DNA from: Photobacterium phosphoreum
GTDB taxonomy: Bacteria; Pseudomonadota; Gammaproteobacteria; Enterobacterales; Vibrionaceae
Direction: 5' to 3'
Length of the DNA: 64,000 nt
NCBI RefSeq assembly: GCF_002954725.1
Contig: NZ_MSCQ01000001.1
Span: 531,857 to 595,856 of the forward strand
Translations under genes and position numbers: made by a program
Notes under the pieces: generated by a model
Seen by the model: only the letters and a program-made list of their open reading frames with translations
Told to the model about the DNA's origin: nothing
The model's database searches: none
Shown here: positions 27,608-39,782 of the stretch, one piece after another
How the letters are laid out: every line of letters begins with the position of its first letter
Position numbering within the stretch: position 1 is the stretch's first letter

Positions 27608-28897
27608 TTACTCACGTTCGTGGAGTGGCTTAAACTCACGTTGTGAATAACCAGTATAGAGCTGACGTGGTCGACCAATTCGGTTAGTTGGATCACTGTG
27701 CATTTCGTTCCAATGTGCAATCCAGCCAATAACACGCGAGATCGCAAAAATAACCGTAAACATTGATACTGGAATACCAATAGCTTTAAGGATAATACCT
27801 GAATAGAAATCAACGTTCGGGTACAGTTTTTTGCTGACAAAGTATTCATCTGACAGCGCAATACGCTCAAGCTCCATGGCAACATCAAGCAATGGATCAT
27901 CAATTTTAAGCTCTTCAAGTACTTCGTGGCAGGCTTCGCGCATCACGGTTGCACGTGGATCGTAGTTTTTGTATACCCGATGACCAAAACCCATTAAACG
28001 GAACGGATCATCTTTATCTTTGGCTCGTTCAATAAATTCTGGAATATTTTCCACGCTACCAATTTCTTCAAGCATTTTCAGACAGGCTTCATTAGCGCCG
28101 CCATGTGCCGGACCCCAAAGTGAAGCAATACCAGCCGCAATACAAGCAAATGGATTCGCACCAGAAGAGCCTGCTAAACGGACTGTTGAGGTCGATGCAT
28201 TTTGCTCGTGATCAGCATGAAGGGTGAAGATTTTATCCATCGCGCGTGAAACGACAGGGCTGACTTCATATTCTTCACATGGCGTAGCAAACATCATGTG
28301 AAGGAAGTTTTCAGCATAATCAAGGTCATTACGCGGATAAATAAACGGTTGACCAGTAGTGTATTTGTGACACATCGCTGCCAAGGTTGGCATTTTTGAT
28401 AATAGTCTAAAAGCGGTTATTTCACGGTGAAGATCATTATTGATATCTAATGAATCATGGTAGAACGCTGATAATGCACCGACAACACCACACATAATAG
28501 CCATAGGGTGAGCATCACGGCGGAAGCCATGGAAGAAACTGGCAATTTGTTCATGAACCATTGTATGGCGAGTAACGGTGGTGCGGAATTGTTCATACTC
28601 AGCACGGGTTGGCACTTCGCCATAAAGTAGTACGTAACACACTTCTAAGTAATCGGCATTGTTGGCTAATTGATCGATAGGAAAGCCACGATGTAACAGA
28701 ATTCCTTTATCGCCATCAATGTAAGTGATTTGAGATTCACATGAGGCTGTCGCTAGAAAACCTGGATCAAATGTAAAAAAACCGTTCGCGCCTAGTTTTC
28801 GCACATCGATTACATCTTGGCCCTCTGAGCCCTCGATAATCGGCAGTTCGATAGGTGCTTTCCCTTCTATATGAAGAGTAGCTTTCTTATCTGCCAT
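27608..28897 (-). CDS. gltA: Citrate synthase (type II)
   Basis: GltA condenses oxaloacetate and acetyl-CoA to citrate. From ATG 28897 the protein has 429 residues (E. coli 427). Catalytic residues fall in the [10 protein letters not shown] segment (His), [12 protein letters not shown] (His) and the later VDFYSG segment (Asp). ACAAAGGAGATTGTT before the ATG decides the start; the longer frame to 28972 lacks support. It is the hexameric Gram-negative type by sequence. It is divergent from sdhC, giving a shared control region. Confidence 0.97.
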   Translation of the reverse strand: MADKKATLHIEGKAPIELPIIEGSEGQDVIDVRKLGANGFFTFDPGFLATASCESQITYIDGDKGILLHRGFPIDQLANNADYLEVCYVLLYGEVPTRAEYEQFRTTVTRHTMVHEQIASFFHGFRRDAHPMAIMCGVVGALSAFYHDSLDINNDLHREITAFRLLSKMPTLAAMCHKYTTGQPFIYPRNDLDYAENFLHMMFATPCEEYEVSPVVSRAMDKIFTLHADHEQNASTSTVRLAGSSGANPFACIAAGIASLWGPAHGGANEACLKMLEEIGSVENIPEFIERAKDKDDPFRLMGFGHRVYKNYDPRATVMREACHEVLEELKIDDPLLDVAMELERIALSDEYFVSKKLYPNVDFYSGIILKAIGIPVSMFTVIFAISRVIGWIAHWNEMHSDPTNRIGRPRQLYTGYSQREFKPLHERE

Positions 28898-29282
28898 AAC
28901 AATCTCCTTTGTTATTTGTAGAATCCTGAATCCGAAACGGATGTACATTTGTTGTACCGCGAGGTGAGCCAATTGTCAATTTTTGTATTCATCAATGTGC
29001 GCTTGTTAATAACTTTTCGCTATTTGTGTTTTTTTGTGAACTTTGTGTTTAATGTCATGTAACTGAGTTTGTTTTTGAATGTTACGCTAGGTATAGTGGA
29101 TTTGACATTTGGTTATGATATAGCTGACATGTTGTTAATAAACTGCGTAAGGAATGCGGTTGAAAGACAAAGCGATTATATTGCTCAACACTTTGCTTTT
29201 AATGATAGCGTCGCATTTTTTAGCCGTTTCTTGATGGCTCACTATAAAAAATCAAATAGTTTAATAAAAATAAAATGCTTCA
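28898..29282. promoter_or_regulatory. gltA-sdhC divergent control region
   Basis: This 385-base AT-rich region carries the divergent promoters of gltA and sdhCDAB-sucABCD. Two TGTTAATAA(C/A) motifs at 29004-29013 and 29133-29142 resemble ArcA-P half-boxes, which fits aerobic control of both operons in enterobacteria. A 75-codon reading frame at 29069-29296 looks spurious. No CRP site of good quality was seen. Confidence 0.5.
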
Positions 29283-29684
29283 ATGAAGCTGAGTGAGCAA
29301 AATGTGAAAGTAAAGAAGCCAAGACCAGTCAACCTCGACCTACAAACAATGCGCTTTCCTTTAACTGCGATAGCGTCAATCCTACATCGAGTTTCGGGCG
29401 TGATTACGTTCGTTGCGATCGCCATTTTATTATGGCTCTTAAACTTGTCATTGTCCTCCCCTGAAGGTTTTGCCACGGCTGCCAGTATTACTGATAGTGG
29501 GTTGGTAAAAGTTGTCTTGTGGGGAATATTAACCGCACTGTTTTATCATATTGTGCTCGGTGTACGTCATTTATTGATGGACATGGGCTATTTTGAAGAA
29601 ATGGAAACGGGTCTTGCTAGTACAAAGGTAAGCTTTGTCATTGTGGCAATATTATCCGTATTTGCAGGAGTATTAGTATGGTAG
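29283..29684 (+). CDS. sdhC: Succinate dehydrogenase cytochrome b556 subunit
   Basis: SdhC is one of two membrane anchors of succinate dehydrogenase, carrying a haem b ligand and part of the quinone site. The protein is 133 residues (E. coli 129), with [23 protein letters not shown] at the start of the family match (written here as a segment near residues 14-36), three hydrophobic spans (about 35-55, 74-94, 112-132) and the haem ligand histidine in [13 protein letters not shown]. The start is uncertain: ATG 29283 has no ribosome site, and GTG 29304 is an alternative close to the family start. It overlaps sdhD by seven bases. Confidence 0.93.
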   Translation: MKLSEQNVKVKKPRPVNLDLQTMRFPLTAIASILHRVSGVITFVAIAILLWLLNLSLSSPEGFATAASITDSGLVKVVLWGILTALFYHIVLGVRHLLMDMGYFEEMETGLASTKVSFVIVAILSVFAGVLVW

Positions 29685-30025
29685 CCAATGTATCTTCTGT
29701 TGGGCGTAACGGTGTGCATGATTTTATTTTAATTCGTGCAACGGCCATTATTCTAACGCTGTATACCCTTTATTTAGTGGGATTTATTGCTTTTAGCCCT
29801 GAAATAACGTTTGCCTCATGGCAAGCATTTTTTGGTCAACTTACTACTAAAGTCTTTACGCTGTTAGCCTTGGGATCCATTTTAATTCATGCGTGGATTG
29901 GTTTATGGCAAGTGCTTACTGATTACATTAAACCAGCAGCGTTAAGAGCTTGTTTTCAGTTTGTTATTGTCGCGATTCTATTTATTTACCTATTTTCAGG
30001 TTTCTTCATTGTGTGGGGTGTGTAG
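29678..30025 (+). CDS. sdhD: Succinate dehydrogenase membrane anchor subunit
   Basis: SdhD is the second membrane anchor, 115 residues as in E. coli. Three hydrophobic spans are visible (about 19-38, 58-78, 92-112), with [18 protein letters not shown] and the conserved [15 protein letters not shown] segment bearing the quinone/haem region. It overlaps sdhC by seven bases and its TAG overlaps the sdhA GTG by one base, so all four sdh genes are translationally coupled. Confidence 0.94.
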   Translation: MVANVSSVGRNGVHDFILIRATAIILTLYTLYLVGFIAFSPEITFASWQAFFGQLTTKVFTLLALGSILIHAWIGLWQVLTDYIKPAALRACFQFVIVAILFIYLFSGFFIVWGV

Positions 30026-31791
30026 TGAGCATTGCTGTTCGTGAATTTGATGCCGTTGTTATCGGCGCTGGTGGTGCAGGAATGCGTGCTGCATTACAAA
30101 TATCAGAACAAGGCTTAAAATGTGCCTTGTTATCAAAAGTATTTCCGACCCGATCTCATACGGTGTCTGCACAAGGAGGGATCACAGTTGCGTTAGGAAA
30201 CTCTCACCCTGACAATTGGCAATGGCATATGTATGACACCGTTAAAGGTTCTGATTATATTGGTGATCAGAATGCGATTGAGTACATGTGTGAAAATGGA
30301 CCTAAATCGGTGATTGAACTTGAAAAAATGGGCTTACCATTTTCACGGTTTGATGATGGTAGTATTTATCAACGTCCATTTGGCGGTCAATCAAAAGAGT
30401 TTGGTGGTGAGCAAGCAGCACGTACTGCTGCTGCGGCAGATCGTACAGGTCATGCTCTATTACATACGCTTTATCAGCAAAATATTAAGCATAAAACCAC
30501 AATATTTTCTGAGTGGTATGCGCTTGATCTCGTTAAAAATTCAGATGGTGCTATTTTAGGCTGTACCGCTTTGTGCATGGAAACTGGCGAAGTCTGTTAT
30601 TTCAAAGCTAAAGCGACAATTTTAGCAACGGGTGGTGCTGGACGTATTTATGCATCGACCACTAATGCCCATATTAATACGGGTGATGGTGTCGGTATGG
30701 CATTACGCGCAGGTGCCCCGATGCAAGACATGGAAATGTGGCAATTTCATCCTACAGGTATTGCTGGTGCCGGGGTATTGGTTACTGAAGGTTGCCGTGG
30801 GGAAGGGGGTTATTTACTTAACAAAGATGGCGAACGCTTTATGGAGCGTTATGCACCTAATGCTAAAGATTTAGCCGGACGTGATGTTGTTGCTCGCTCA
30901 ATGATGGTTGAAATTCGTGAAGGTCGCGGTTGTGATGGTCCATGGGGGCCACATTTGAAGTTAAAACTCGATCACTTAGGTAAAGATGTACTTGAATCAC
31001 GTTTACCAGGAATTTGTGAGCTTTCGCGCACGTTTGCTCATATCGATCCAGTGAAAGAGCCGATTCCAGTGATTCCAACCTGTCACTACATGATGGGCGG
31101 TGTACCTACTCAAGTTTCAGGTCAAGCATTAAAGCAAAATGCAGCAGGGGTAGATGAAGAAATTCCGGGCTTATTTGCTTGTGGTGAAATCGCCTCGGTA
31201 TCAGTACATGGCGCGAATCGTTTAGGGGGAAATTCATTACTTGATTTAGTCGTCTTTGGACGCGCAACGGGATTGCATTTAGGCCAAACATTATTGGCGC
31301 AAGCCGAAGCTAAACCTGCGACAGATGCGGATATTGAAGCTTCTCTGGCACGTCTTAACCGCTGGAATAATACTCAAGAAGGTGAAGATCCGGTTCAAAT
31401 TCGTAAAGACCTGCAAGCGTGTATGCAAAATAACTTCTCGGTATTTAGAGAAGGCGAAGCAATGGCTACGGGCTTGGAAGAGCTTAAAGCGATTCGTGAA
31501 CGTTTAAAGCATGCACGACTAGATGATACTTCTACCGAGTTTAATACTCAGCGAATTGAGTGTTTAGAGTTAGACAATCTTATGGAAACGGCAATGGCAA
31601 CAGCTGTTGCAGCCAATTACCGTACCGAGAGTCGTGGAGCGCATGCTCGATTTGATTTCCCTGAACGCGATGATACCAATTGGTTATGCCATTCGATTTA
31701 TAATCCACAAACGGAAGCGATGACGAAACGTGATGTCAATATGGCACCGATTCATCGTGAAGCATTTCCACCTAAAGCGCGTGTTTATTAA
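30025..31791 (+). CDS. sdhA: Succinate dehydrogenase flavoprotein subunit
   Basis: SdhA oxidises succinate to fumarate with covalently bound FAD. It has 588 residues from GTG 30025, the E. coli length. The dinucleotide motif [11 protein letters not shown] is near residues 14-24, the FAD-linked histidine is H45 in [10 protein letters not shown], and substrate-site arginines and histidines follow ([21 protein letters not shown]). The upstream frame into sdhD is not used, since SdhD's stop overlaps this GTG. An in-frame Met further upstream would extend through the SdhD coding region. Confidence 0.96.
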   Translation: MSIAVREFDAVVIGAGGAGMRAALQISEQGLKCALLSKVFPTRSHTVSAQGGITVALGNSHPDNWQWHMYDTVKGSDYIGDQNAIEYMCENGPKSVIELEKMGLPFSRFDDGSIYQRPFGGQSKEFGGEQAARTAAAADRTGHALLHTLYQQNIKHKTTIFSEWYALDLVKNSDGAILGCTALCMETGEVCYFKAKATILATGGAGRIYASTTNAHINTGDGVGMALRAGAPMQDMEMWQFHPTGIAGAGVLVTEGCRGEGGYLLNKDGERFMERYAPNAKDLAGRDVVARSMMVEIREGRGCDGPWGPHLKLKLDHLGKDVLESRLPGICELSRTFAHIDPVKEPIPVIPTCHYMMGGVPTQVSGQALKQNAAGVDEEIPGLFACGEIASVSVHGANRLGGNSLLDLVVFGRATGLHLGQTLLAQAEAKPATDADIEASLARLNRWNNTQEGEDPVQIRKDLQACMQNNFSVFREGEAMATGLEELKAIRERLKHARLDDTSTEFNTQRIECLELDNLMETAMATAVAANYRTESRGAHARFDFPERDDTNWLCHSIYNPQTEAMTKRDVNMAPIHREAFPPKARVY

Positions 31792-31806
31792 GGGGAGACC
31801 ACTACG

Positions 31807-32520
31807 ATGAAACTGAATTTTTCAATTTACCGTTATAACCCTGATGTTGATGATGCTCCGCACATGAAAGACTATCAGCTTGATGTGCCTGATGGCACCG
31901 ATATGATGGTGTTAGATGCGCTAATTTTGCTGAAAGAACAAGACGCGAGTTTGTCTTTCCGTCGTTCTTGCCGTGAAGGTGTGTGTGGCTCTGATGGTAT
32001 TAACATGAACGGTAAAAATGGGTTAGCGTGTATTACGCCGCTATCAGCCTTAATGTCTGCCAGTTCGATTGTTATTCGTCCGTTACCGGGATTGCCGGTG
32101 ATTCGTGATTTGATCATTGATATGGAACAGTTTTATAGTAACTACGCTAAAGTAAAACCATTTTTAATTGATGATGCCACCATTCCGCCTGCAAGAGAAA
32201 ACCTGCAAGCACCAGAGGATCGTGCACAGTTAGATGGTTTATACGAATGTATTATGTGCGCCTGTTGTTCAACTGCGTGTCCATCATTTTGGTGGAATCC
32301 TGACAAGTTTATAGGTCCCGCAGGCTTACTTGCCGCTTATCGATGGTTAATTGATAGTCGTGACACGGCAACTGATCAGCGATTATCTGATTTAGATGAT
32401 GCATTTAGTGTTTTCCGTTGTCATGGCATAATGAACTGTGTAAATGTTTGTCCTAAGGGATTAAATCCGACCAAAGCGATTGGACACATAAAATCTATGC
32501 TGCTTAAACGAGCAGTTTAA
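31807..32520 (+). CDS. sdhB: Succinate dehydrogenase iron-sulfur subunit
   Basis: SdhB links the flavin to the membrane quinone site through three Fe-S clusters. The protein is 237 residues (E. coli 238). The [2Fe-2S] motif is SCREGVCGSDG, with Asp taking the third position as in E. coli, and a later GLAC. The [4Fe-4S] and [3Fe-4S] motifs are in CIMCACCSTACP and CHGIMNCVNVCPKGLNP. GGGGAGACCACTACG precedes the ATG. It is the last of the sdh genes, 15 bases after sdhA. Confidence 0.96.
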   Translation: MKLNFSIYRYNPDVDDAPHMKDYQLDVPDGTDMMVLDALILLKEQDASLSFRRSCREGVCGSDGINMNGKNGLACITPLSALMSASSIVIRPLPGLPVIRDLIIDMEQFYSNYAKVKPFLIDDATIPPARENLQAPEDRAQLDGLYECIMCACCSTACPSFWWNPDKFIGPAGLLAAYRWLIDSRDTATDQRLSDLDDAFSVFRCHGIMNCVNVCPKGLNPTKAIGHIKSMLLKRAV

Positions 32521-32628
32521 AAAATATCGATATGTTAGTGAGTCAATGTTATCTGCATGGCTCGCTAACCAGAATGCTCGGTACTAGACCGATGCCAATG
32601 GCGATAAATTAGTAGTTAAGGGATAATA

Positions 32629-35460
32629 ATGCAGAATAGCGTTATGAAGACATGGCTTGAGTCTTCACATTTAGCTGGCGCCAACGCAACTTATATAGAA
32701 GATCTTTACGAGTTGTATCTTAGCGATCCAGAGTTAGTTGATACCCAATGGCGAGAGGTATTTGCCGATCTACCGATTGTGAATGACGTAGTTATTGAGC
32801 AACCCCATTCTCGTGTACGTGATTATTTTAGACGATTAGCAAAAGAAACTAATTATTTAAGTGCAGTAGTCAACGATCCCGATGTTGATGCGAAGCAGGT
32901 TAAAGTGTTGCAGCTTATTAATGCTTACCGTTTTCGTGGTCATCAAAACGCCAATCTTGATCCATTAGGATTATGGCAACGTGATCATGTTGCCGATCTC
33001 GATCCAGAGTTTCACTCGTTAACCGCCGATGATTTCAATGAAACATTTAATGTTGGCTCATTTGCGATTGGTCAAGAGACCATGAAACTCAGTCAAATAT
33101 ATGCTGCACTTAAAAAGACCTATTGTGGGTCAATTGGTGCTGAATATATGCATATTACTGATACTGAAGAAAAGCGTTGGATTCAGCAACGACTTGAATC
33201 AGTAATGGGAACGGGATCGTTTACTGCCGATGAACAATTGTGTTTCCTTGATGAATTAACTGCAGCTGAAGGCCTTGAGCGTTATTTAGGCGCAAAATTT
33301 CCAGGTGCAAAACGTTTCTCATTAGAAGGTGGCGATGCCATGATTCCAATGATGAAAGAGTTAATTCGTCATGCGGGTTCACAAGGTGTACGTGAAGTCG
33401 TCGTCGGCATGGCTCACCGTGGTCGCCTTAATATGTTGGTCAACGTATTAGGTAAAAAACCGCAAGATTTATTTGATGAATTTGCAGGTAAGCATGGTGA
33501 AAGCTGGGGCACCGGTGATGTGAAATATCATCAAGGTTTCTCTGCTGATTTTGCAACCCCTGGCGGTGATGTCCATTTAGCATTAGCCTTTAACCCATCA
33601 CATCTTGAGATTGTGAATCCAGTGGTTGTTGGCTCAGTGCGCGCTCGACAAGATCGTTTAGGTGATGATACTGGTGATAAAGTATTGCCGATCACCATCC
33701 ACGGTGACTCTGCTATTGCGGGTCAAGGTGTTGTTGCTGAAACCTTTAATATGTCACAAGCGCGTGGTTATAGTGTTGGCGGTACAGTGCGTATTGTTAT
33801 CAATAACCAAGTGGGTTTCACCACCTCTAATCCACAAGATACTCGTTCAACAGAATACTGTACTGATATTGCCAAAATGGTGCAGGCGCCTATTTTCCAC
33901 GTTAATGCCGATGATCCTGAAGCGGTTGCGTTTGTGACTCGACTTGCGTTTGATTACCGTCACGAATTTAAGCGTGATGTGGTGATTGATCTGGTGTGTT
34001 ATCGCCGTCATGGTCATAACGAAGCCGATGAGCCCAATGCAACGCAGCCGTTGATGTATCAAAAAATCAAAAAGCATCCAACGCCACGTAAATTGTATGC
34101 TGATTATTTAACGGAGATTGGCGTATTTGGTTTAGATATTGCGACAGGTTTAGTCAATGAATACCGTGATGCATTAGATCGTGGTGAGTGTGTCGTTAAA
34201 GAATGGCGACCAATGAAACTGCACTCTGTCGATTGGGCGCCGTATTTAGGTCATGATTGGACTGTTGACTGGAAGAGTAAAGTTGATGAACAGCGCTTAC
34301 AGGAATTAGGTACTCGTTTATGCCAATATCCAGCAAGCCATCAATTGCAGGGTCGTGTTCAAAAGATTTATAACGATCGTTTAGCCATGATTGCAGGCGA
34401 AAAAGCCTTTGATTGGGGGATGGCTGAAAACTTAGCGTATGCAACTTTGGTTGATGATGGCCATCGAATCCGTATTACTGGTCAAGATTCTGGTCGTGGT
34501 ACGTTCTTCCATCGCCACGCTGTGTTACATAATCAAGAAGATGCCAGTACTTATATTCCGCTAACCCATATTCATAATGGTCAAGGGCCGTTTGAAGTGA
34601 TTGACTCAGTATTATCTGAAGAAGCAGTGCTAGCGTTTGAATATGGTTATGCAACCGCCGAGCCAAGTGGACTAACCATTTGGGAAGCGCAATTTGGTGA
34701 TTTTGCCAATGGTGCTCAAGTGGTTGTGGATCAGTTTATTAGTTCGGGTGAGCAGAAGTGGGGCCGTATGTGTGGTTTAACCATGCTGTTGCCTCATGGC
34801 TATGAAGGCCAAGGTCCTGAGCATTCATCGGCTCGTCTTGAACGTTATTTGCAATTATGTGCTGAACAAAATATGCAAGTAGTTGTACCTTCAACTCCGG
34901 CCCAAGTTTACCATATGATTCGTCGTCAAGTTGTGCGACCAATGCGTCGACCTTTGATTGTGATGTCGCCGAAGTCGTTGTTACGTCATCCGCTATGTAC
35001 ATCAACATTGGATGAATTAGCCAATGGTACTTTCTTAGCTGCGATTGGTGAGGTGGATGAATTGCCCGCTCAAGACGTACAGCGAGTAGTATTCTGTTCT
35101 GGTAAGGTATATTACGATTTATTAGAGCAGCGTCGTAAAAACGAACAAACGAATGTTGCAATTGTACGTATTGAACAGTTGTATCCTTTCCCCAAAGAAG
35201 ATGTTGAAGCGGCTATCGCTGATTATCAACATGTGACTGATTTCGTTTGGTGTCAGGAAGAACCTCAAAATCAGGGGGCATGGTATTCTAGCCAGCATAA
35301 CTTCTATTCTGCATTACCTACAGGATCGCATTTACGTTATGCCGGACGCCCAGCATCAGCATCACCTGCTGTAGGTTATATGTCAGTACATTTGAAACAA
35401 CAAAAAGCGTTAGTTGAAGACGCATTAACCATTGAATCTCAAGACCATTCTAATAACTAG
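32629..35460 (+). CDS. sucA: 2-oxoglutarate dehydrogenase E1 component
   Basis: SucA is the thiamine-diphosphate E1 subunit of the 2-oxoglutarate dehydrogenase complex. The protein is 943 residues (E. coli 933) and starts [19 protein letters not shown], near-collinear with E. coli. [13 protein letters not shown] carries the conserved catalytic His-Arg region, and [11 protein letters not shown] plus the NNQVGFTTS segment make up the ThDP-binding fold. AAGGGATAATA precedes the ATG. It follows sdhB by 108 bases, in the same order as E. coli, so sdh and suc probably form one transcription unit. Confidence 0.96.
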   Translation: MQNSVMKTWLESSHLAGANATYIEDLYELYLSDPELVDTQWREVFADLPIVNDVVIEQPHSRVRDYFRRLAKETNYLSAVVNDPDVDAKQVKVLQLINAYRFRGHQNANLDPLGLWQRDHVADLDPEFHSLTADDFNETFNVGSFAIGQETMKLSQIYAALKKTYCGSIGAEYMHITDTEEKRWIQQRLESVMGTGSFTADEQLCFLDELTAAEGLERYLGAKFPGAKRFSLEGGDAMIPMMKELIRHAGSQGVREVVVGMAHRGRLNMLVNVLGKKPQDLFDEFAGKHGESWGTGDVKYHQGFSADFATPGGDVHLALAFNPSHLEIVNPVVVGSVRARQDRLGDDTGDKVLPITIHGDSAIAGQGVVAETFNMSQARGYSVGGTVRIVINNQVGFTTSNPQDTRSTEYCTDIAKMVQAPIFHVNADDPEAVAFVTRLAFDYRHEFKRDVVIDLVCYRRHGHNEADEPNATQPLMYQKIKKHPTPRKLYADYLTEIGVFGLDIATGLVNEYRDALDRGECVVKEWRPMKLHSVDWAPYLGHDWTVDWKSKVDEQRLQELGTRLCQYPASHQLQGRVQKIYNDRLAMIAGEKAFDWGMAENLAYATLVDDGHRIRITGQDSGRGTFFHRHAVLHNQEDASTYIPLTHIHNGQGPFEVIDSVLSEEAVLAFEYGYATAEPSGLTIWEAQFGDFANGAQVVVDQFISSGEQKWGRMCGLTMLLPHGYEGQGPEHSSARLERYLQLCAEQNMQVVVPSTPAQVYHMIRRQVVRPMRRPLIVMSPKSLLRHPLCTSTLDELANGTFLAAIGEVDELPAQDVQRVVFCSGKVYYDLLEQRRKNEQTNVAIVRIEQLYPFPKEDVEAAIADYQHVTDFVWCQEEPQNQGAWYSSQHNFYSALPTGSHLRYAGRPASASPAVGYMSVHLKQQKALVEDALTIESQDHSNN

Positions 35461-35486
35461 AACGAGAACAAAAGGACAATACCGAT

Positions 35487-36701
35487 ATGACAATCGAAAT
35501 TCTGGTTCCTGACCTTCCGGAATCTGTTGCTGATGCAACTGTAGCCACATGGCATAAACAACCAGGTGATAGTGTTACTCGTGATGAAGTCTTGGTTGAT
35601 ATTGAAACTGATAAAGTTGTACTTGAAGTACCTGCACCTGAAGATGGTGTGTTAGAAGCTATCTTTGAAATCGAAGGGACAACGGTATTAACTAAGCAAT
35701 TGATTGGTAAGATTAAAGTGAATGCCGTCGCTGGTGAACCAACATCTGATGTGCTTGCAGATTCTGAATCGTCACCGACTAAACGTAATACTGCTTCGTT
35801 AAATGAAGAAAATAGCGAAGCTTTGAGCCCTGCAGTGCGCCGTTTATTAAGTGAGCATGGTTTAGCTCCTGAGAAAGTGAAAGGTACTGGCGTTGGCGGT
35901 CGAATTACCCGTGAAGATGTTGATGGTTATTTGAAAAATATCGTTGAAGTCCCAGCGGTCACCAAAAGTGTAGCGGTTGAGATTGAGCTGCCGTTAGCGC
36001 ACCGCAGCGAAAAACGGGTACCAATGACACGATTACGTAAACGTGTTGCTGAGCGTTTATTAGAAGCTAAAAACAGTACTGCGATGTTAACGACATTTAA
36101 TGAAGTTAATATGAAGCCAATTATGGATCTGCGTAAACAATATAAAGATGTGTTTGAGCAGCGCCATGGTATTCGTCTTGGTTTTATGTCGTTCTATGTT
36201 AAAGCTGTTGTTGAAGCGCTCAAGCGTTATCCTGAAGTGAATGCATCTATTGATGGTGATGATATTGTTTATCATAACTTTTTTGATATCAGTATTGCTG
36301 TTTCAACTCCGCGCGGTTTAGTTACCCCAGTGTTACGAGATTGTGATAAGTTAAGTCTGGCTGAAATTGAAAAAGGCATTCGTGATTTAGCGATTAAAGG
36401 TCGAGATGGCAAGTTAACCGTTGATGATCTTATTGGTGGTAATTTTACTATCACTAACGGTGGTGTGTTTGGCTCGCTGATGTCGACGCCGATTATCAAC
36501 CTGCCACAAGCTGCAATCTTAGGTATGCATAAGATTCAAGATCGTCCAATGGCGGTTAATGGCCAAGTTGAGATTTTGCCAATGATGTATCTGGCACTTT
36601 CTTATGATCATCGCTTAGTTGATGGCCGTGAGTCTGTGGGCTACTTAGTGACAATTAAAGAGCTACTTGAAGATCCAACACGTTTATTACTAGACGTATA
36701 A
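35487..36701 (+). CDS. sucB: Dihydrolipoyl succinyltransferase (E2)
   Basis: SucB is the core E2 of the 2-oxoglutarate dehydrogenase complex. The protein is 404 residues (E. coli 405). The N-terminal lipoyl domain has K43 in [11 protein letters not shown] as the lipoylated lysine. A linker leads to a small E1/E3-binding domain ([14 protein letters not shown], about 112-125) and then the acyltransferase domain, with the catalytic HxxxDG motif in [10 protein letters not shown] near residue 375. Only 26 bases separate it from sucA. Confidence 0.96.
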   Translation: MTIEILVPDLPESVADATVATWHKQPGDSVTRDEVLVDIETDKVVLEVPAPEDGVLEAIFEIEGTTVLTKQLIGKIKVNAVAGEPTSDVLADSESSPTKRNTASLNEENSEALSPAVRRLLSEHGLAPEKVKGTGVGGRITREDVDGYLKNIVEVPAVTKSVAVEIELPLAHRSEKRVPMTRLRKRVAERLLEAKNSTAMLTTFNEVNMKPIMDLRKQYKDVFEQRHGIRLGFMSFYVKAVVEALKRYPEVNASIDGDDIVYHNFFDISIAVSTPRGLVTPVLRDCDKLSLAEIEKGIRDLAIKGRDGKLTVDDLIGGNFTITNGGVFGSLMSTPIINLPQAAILGMHKIQDRPMAVNGQVEILPMMYLALSYDHRLVDGRESVGYLVTIKELLEDPTRLLLDV

Positions 36702-36713
36702 GAGCATCAAGAG

Positions 36714-36745
36714 TTAACCGAGTAAGTGCTCATTATTCGGTTAAC
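36714..36745 (+). other. Inverted repeat between sucB and sucC
   Basis: GTTAACCGA (36714-36722) pairs with TCGGTTAAC (36737-36745) around a 14-base loop, followed by TTTCTTCTCT. It could be a weak terminator or a processing hairpin separating sucAB and sucCD expression. Confidence 0.5.
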
Positions 36746-36855
36746 TTTCTTCTCTGTAATGAGAAACAGTAAACACGCACAATGATGAAGAGGTATCAAA
36801 GAATACCTCAAATGGATTTAACGAGTCCCAAAGGGATAAAAACGGATAGAACATT

Positions 36856-38022
36856 ATGAATTTGCACGAGTATCAAGCAAAACAACTATTCGCTGAGTAT
36901 GGTTTACCTGTGCCTGAAGGCTATGCTTGTGATACCCCACAAGAAGCAACAGAAGCCGCAGGTAAAATTGGCGGTGAAAAATGGGTTGTAAAATGTCAGG
37001 TTCATGCTGGTGGCCGAGGAAAGGCTGGTGGTGTTGAATTACATGACAATAAAGAAGGTATTAAGCAATTTGCTCAACATTGGTTGGGTAAAAACTTAGT
37101 GACTTATCAGACTGATGCTGCAGGCCAACCAGTAACTAAAGTATTGGTAGAAGCCGCTTCTAATATTGCTAATGAATTATATCTTGGCGCGGTTGTTGAT
37201 CGCAGTTCACAGCGTATTGTTTTCATGGCATCGACTGAAGGTGGGGTTGAAATTGAAAAAGTGGCTGAAGAAACGCCACATTTAATTCATAAAGCAGCAA
37301 TCGATCCTTTAGTCGGACCCCAGCCTTATCAGGGGCGTGAATTAGCCTTTAAACTTGGCTTGCAAGGCGATCAAGTAAAGCAATTTACTAAGATATTCTT
37401 AGGGCTTGGCAACATGTTTGCTGAGTGTGATTTAGCATTGCTTGAAGTGAACCCATTAATTATTACCCAAGAAGGCACGTTAGTGTGTTTGGACGGTAAA
37501 ATTAATATTGATGCTAATGCACTATATCGCCAACCTAAATTACGCCAAATGCACGATCCATCACAAGAAGATGAGCGCGAAGCTCATGCTGCACAATGGG
37601 AACTCAATTATGTTGCCCTTGATGGTAATATTGGCTGTATGGTCAATGGTGCAGGTTTAGCAATGGGCACTATGGATATTGTTAATCTTCATGGCGGTCA
37701 ACCCGCAAACTTCCTTGATGTTGGTGGTGGTGCAACCAAAGAGCGTGTAACAGAAGCCTTCAAAATTATTCTTTCAGATAGCAATGTTAAAGCTGTTTTA
37801 GTGAATATTTTTGGTGGAATTGTTCGCTGTGATCTTATTGCTGAAGGCATTATTGGTGCTATTGCCGAAGTGGGCGTGAAAGTACCAGTGGTGGTTCGCC
37901 TTGAAGGTAATAATGCTGAAGTAGGTGCTGCAAAATTAGCGGATAGTGGTCTCAATATTATTGCAGCGACTTCGTTAACAGAAGCCGCTGAGAAAGTTGT
38001 TGCTGCCGCGGAGGGTAAATAA
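36856..38022 (+). CDS. sucC: Succinyl-CoA synthetase beta subunit
   Basis: SucC pairs with SucD to make succinate, CoA and a nucleoside triphosphate from succinyl-CoA. The protein is 388 residues, the E. coli length. The ATP-grasp fold contains [15 protein letters not shown] (about 46-60) and the C-terminal CoA/phosphate region, including [12 protein letters not shown] and [10 protein letters not shown]. Its TAA overlaps the sucD ATG by one base. AAACGGATAGAACATT precedes the ATG, with an intergenic 154-base gap after sucB. Confidence 0.97.
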   Translation: MNLHEYQAKQLFAEYGLPVPEGYACDTPQEATEAAGKIGGEKWVVKCQVHAGGRGKAGGVELHDNKEGIKQFAQHWLGKNLVTYQTDAAGQPVTKVLVEAASNIANELYLGAVVDRSSQRIVFMASTEGGVEIEKVAEETPHLIHKAAIDPLVGPQPYQGRELAFKLGLQGDQVKQFTKIFLGLGNMFAECDLALLEVNPLIITQEGTLVCLDGKINIDANALYRQPKLRQMHDPSQEDEREAHAAQWELNYVALDGNIGCMVNGAGLAMGTMDIVNLHGGQPANFLDVGGGATKERVTEAFKIILSDSNVKAVLVNIFGGIVRCDLIAEGIIGAIAEVGVKVPVVVRLEGNNAEVGAAKLADSGLNIIAATSLTEAAEKVVAAAEGK

Positions 38023-38894
38023 TGTCAGTACTTATTAATAAAAATACTAAAGTGATTTGCCAAGGTTTTACCGGTGGTCAAGGTACATTCCATTCAGAGC
38101 AAGCACTTGCTTATGGTACTCAGTTAGTTGGTGGTGTTTCGCCAGGTAAAGGGGGAACTACGCACTTAGGATTACCTGTCTTTAATACCGTTCGAGATGC
38201 GGTTAAAGCAACGGGTGCAACTGCCACAGTAATTTATGTGCCAGCACCGTTTTGTAAAGACGCTATTTTAGAAGCTATCGATGCTGGTATTGAACTGATT
38301 GTAACGATTACTGAAGGCATTCCAACCTTAGATATGCTGGATGTTAAAGTACGTTTAGATGCCACTGGCGTACGTATGATTGGTCCTAACTGCCCCGGTG
38401 TTATTACACCAAATGAATGTAAAATTGGTATTATGCCTGGTCATATTCATAAAGCAGGTAAAGTGGGTATTGTCTCGCGTTCAGGCACATTGACGTATGA
38501 AGCAGTAAAACAAACCACCGATGAAGGCTTTGGTCAATCAACCTGTGTGGGTATCGGTGGTGATCCTATTCCTGGTTCAAACTTCATTGATATTCTTGAA
38601 ATGTTTGAAAATGACCCAGCGACAGAAGCGATTGTAATGATTGGTGAAATCGGTGGTACCGCAGAAGAAGAAGCGGCTGCTTACATTAAAGATAATGTCA
38701 CTAAACCGGTTGTGTCTTACATCGCAGGTGTGACAGCGCCTTCGGGTAAACGTATGGGTCACGCTGGTGCTATTATTTCTGGCGGTAAAGGCACAGCAGA
38801 TGAAAAATTTGCAGCGCTAGAAGCGGCAGGAGTGAAAACCGTTCAAAGCTTAGCCGATATTGGTAAAGCATTACGCGAAGTGACTAACTGGTAA
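38022..38894 (+). CDS. sucD: Succinyl-CoA synthetase alpha subunit
   Basis: SucD carries the phosphohistidine of succinyl-CoA synthetase. The protein is 290 residues (E. coli 289). The Rossmann-like N-terminal domain includes [16 protein letters not shown] (about 13-28). The active histidine is in [17 protein letters not shown] near residue 246, and the [11 protein letters not shown] loop lies near 122-132. It is directly coupled to sucC and ends before a terminator at 38933, closing the TCA block. Confidence 0.97.
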   Translation: MSVLINKNTKVICQGFTGGQGTFHSEQALAYGTQLVGGVSPGKGGTTHLGLPVFNTVRDAVKATGATATVIYVPAPFCKDAILEAIDAGIELIVTITEGIPTLDMLDVKVRLDATGVRMIGPNCPGVITPNECKIGIMPGHIHKAGKVGIVSRSGTLTYEAVKQTTDEGFGQSTCVGIGGDPIPGSNFIDILEMFENDPATEAIVMIGEIGGTAEEEAAAYIKDNVTKPVVSYIAGVTAPSGKRMGHAGAIISGGKGTADEKFAALEAAGVKTVQSLADIGKALREVTNW

Positions 38895-38932
38895 TTAAAT
38901 ATCAGTATCTAATCATTGAAAGATAAGCATAT

Positions 38933-38967
38933 AAAAACCCGCTATCATCAACTGACGCGGGTTTTTT
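38933..38967. terminator. Bidirectional terminator between sucD and znuB
   Basis: AAAACCCGC and GCGGGTTTT flank a loop of about 14 bases, with T-runs after. It separates two convergent operons. Confidence 0.85.
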
Positions 38968-38996
38968 ATTGGTTTTTTTATTAGTAGTTAATGCCG

Positions 38997-39782
38997 TTAA
39001 CGTTGAGTGGGTTTAAATTGGCTTAGCATAAATAACGCAGCCGCTGATACCACCACTGATGGACCTGCTGGCGTGTCATAATGCCATGACATTGCTAGTC
39101 CGAGTACGACTGAAATTGAACCAATAAGCGAAGCAATAACCGCCATAGATTCTGGACTACGAGCAAAACGACGTGCGGTTGCAGCTGGAATAATTAGCAA
39201 TGAGGTAATGATTAACGCGCCCACAAATTTCATTGCAACAGCAATCACCATACCAACCATAAGCATTAATAATAACCGCATTAAATCGACATTAACGCCT
39301 TCAACCTGTGCCATTTCTTCGCTGATAGTCATTGATAATAATGGTCGCCATAAGTAGATCAGTAGTGCTAACACAATCGCGCCACCACCATAAATCCACA
39401 TTAGGTCGTTAGTCGTCACGGCCAGTAAATCGCCAAATAAATATGCCATTAAATCAATACGAACATTATCTAAAAAACTCACCGCGACTAAGCCAAGAGA
39501 TAATGCACTATGGGCTAAAATGCCAAGTAGAGTATCGGTTGCGACATAACGTTGTTTTTGTAAGGTCACCAAAAGAACGGCAAGTACGAGGCAACAAATC
39601 ACTAATGCTAGGTTTAAGTTGATATTAAACAAAAAACCTAAGGCTATACCGAGTAATGATGCATGTGACAGCGTATCACCAAAATAGGCCATTTTACGCC
39701 AGACCACAAATGATCCCAAAGGACCTGCTAATAGGGCTATACCAATACCTGCAATTAACGCGGGAAGTAGAAACTCAATCAT
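38997..39782 (-). CDS. znuB: Zinc ABC transporter permease ZnuB
   Basis: ZnuB is the membrane component of the high-affinity zinc importer, 261 residues (E. coli 261). About eight hydrophobic segments make an ABC-3 family permease; [26 protein letters not shown] near residues 24-49 is the conserved family region, and the coupling-helix segment lies in the middle of the protein. It overlaps znuC by one base, so it is translationally coupled to it. Confidence 0.96.
   Translation of the reverse strand: MIEFLLPALIAGIGIALLAGPLGSFVVWRKMAYFGDTLSHASLLGIALGFLFNINLNLALVICCLVLAVLLVTLQKQRYVATDTLLGILAHSALSLGLVAVSFLDNVRIDLMAYLFGDLLAVTTNDLMWIYGGGAIVLALLIYLWRPLLSMTISEEMAQVEGVNVDLMRLLLMLMVGMVIAVAMKFVGALIITSLLIIPAATARRFARSPESMAVIASLIGSISVVLGLAMSWHYDTPAGPSVVVSAAALFMLSQFKPTQR

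Noticed and set aside
29069-29296. A 75-codon plus-strand reading frame in the gltA-sdhC gap
   Set aside because: It overlaps the promoter region and the sdhC start, has no ribosome site and no recognisable family; the region is more likely regulatory.
34739-35161. A 140-codon minus-strand reading frame inside sucA
   Set aside because: It is antisense to highly conserved sucA sequence, with no ribosome site.
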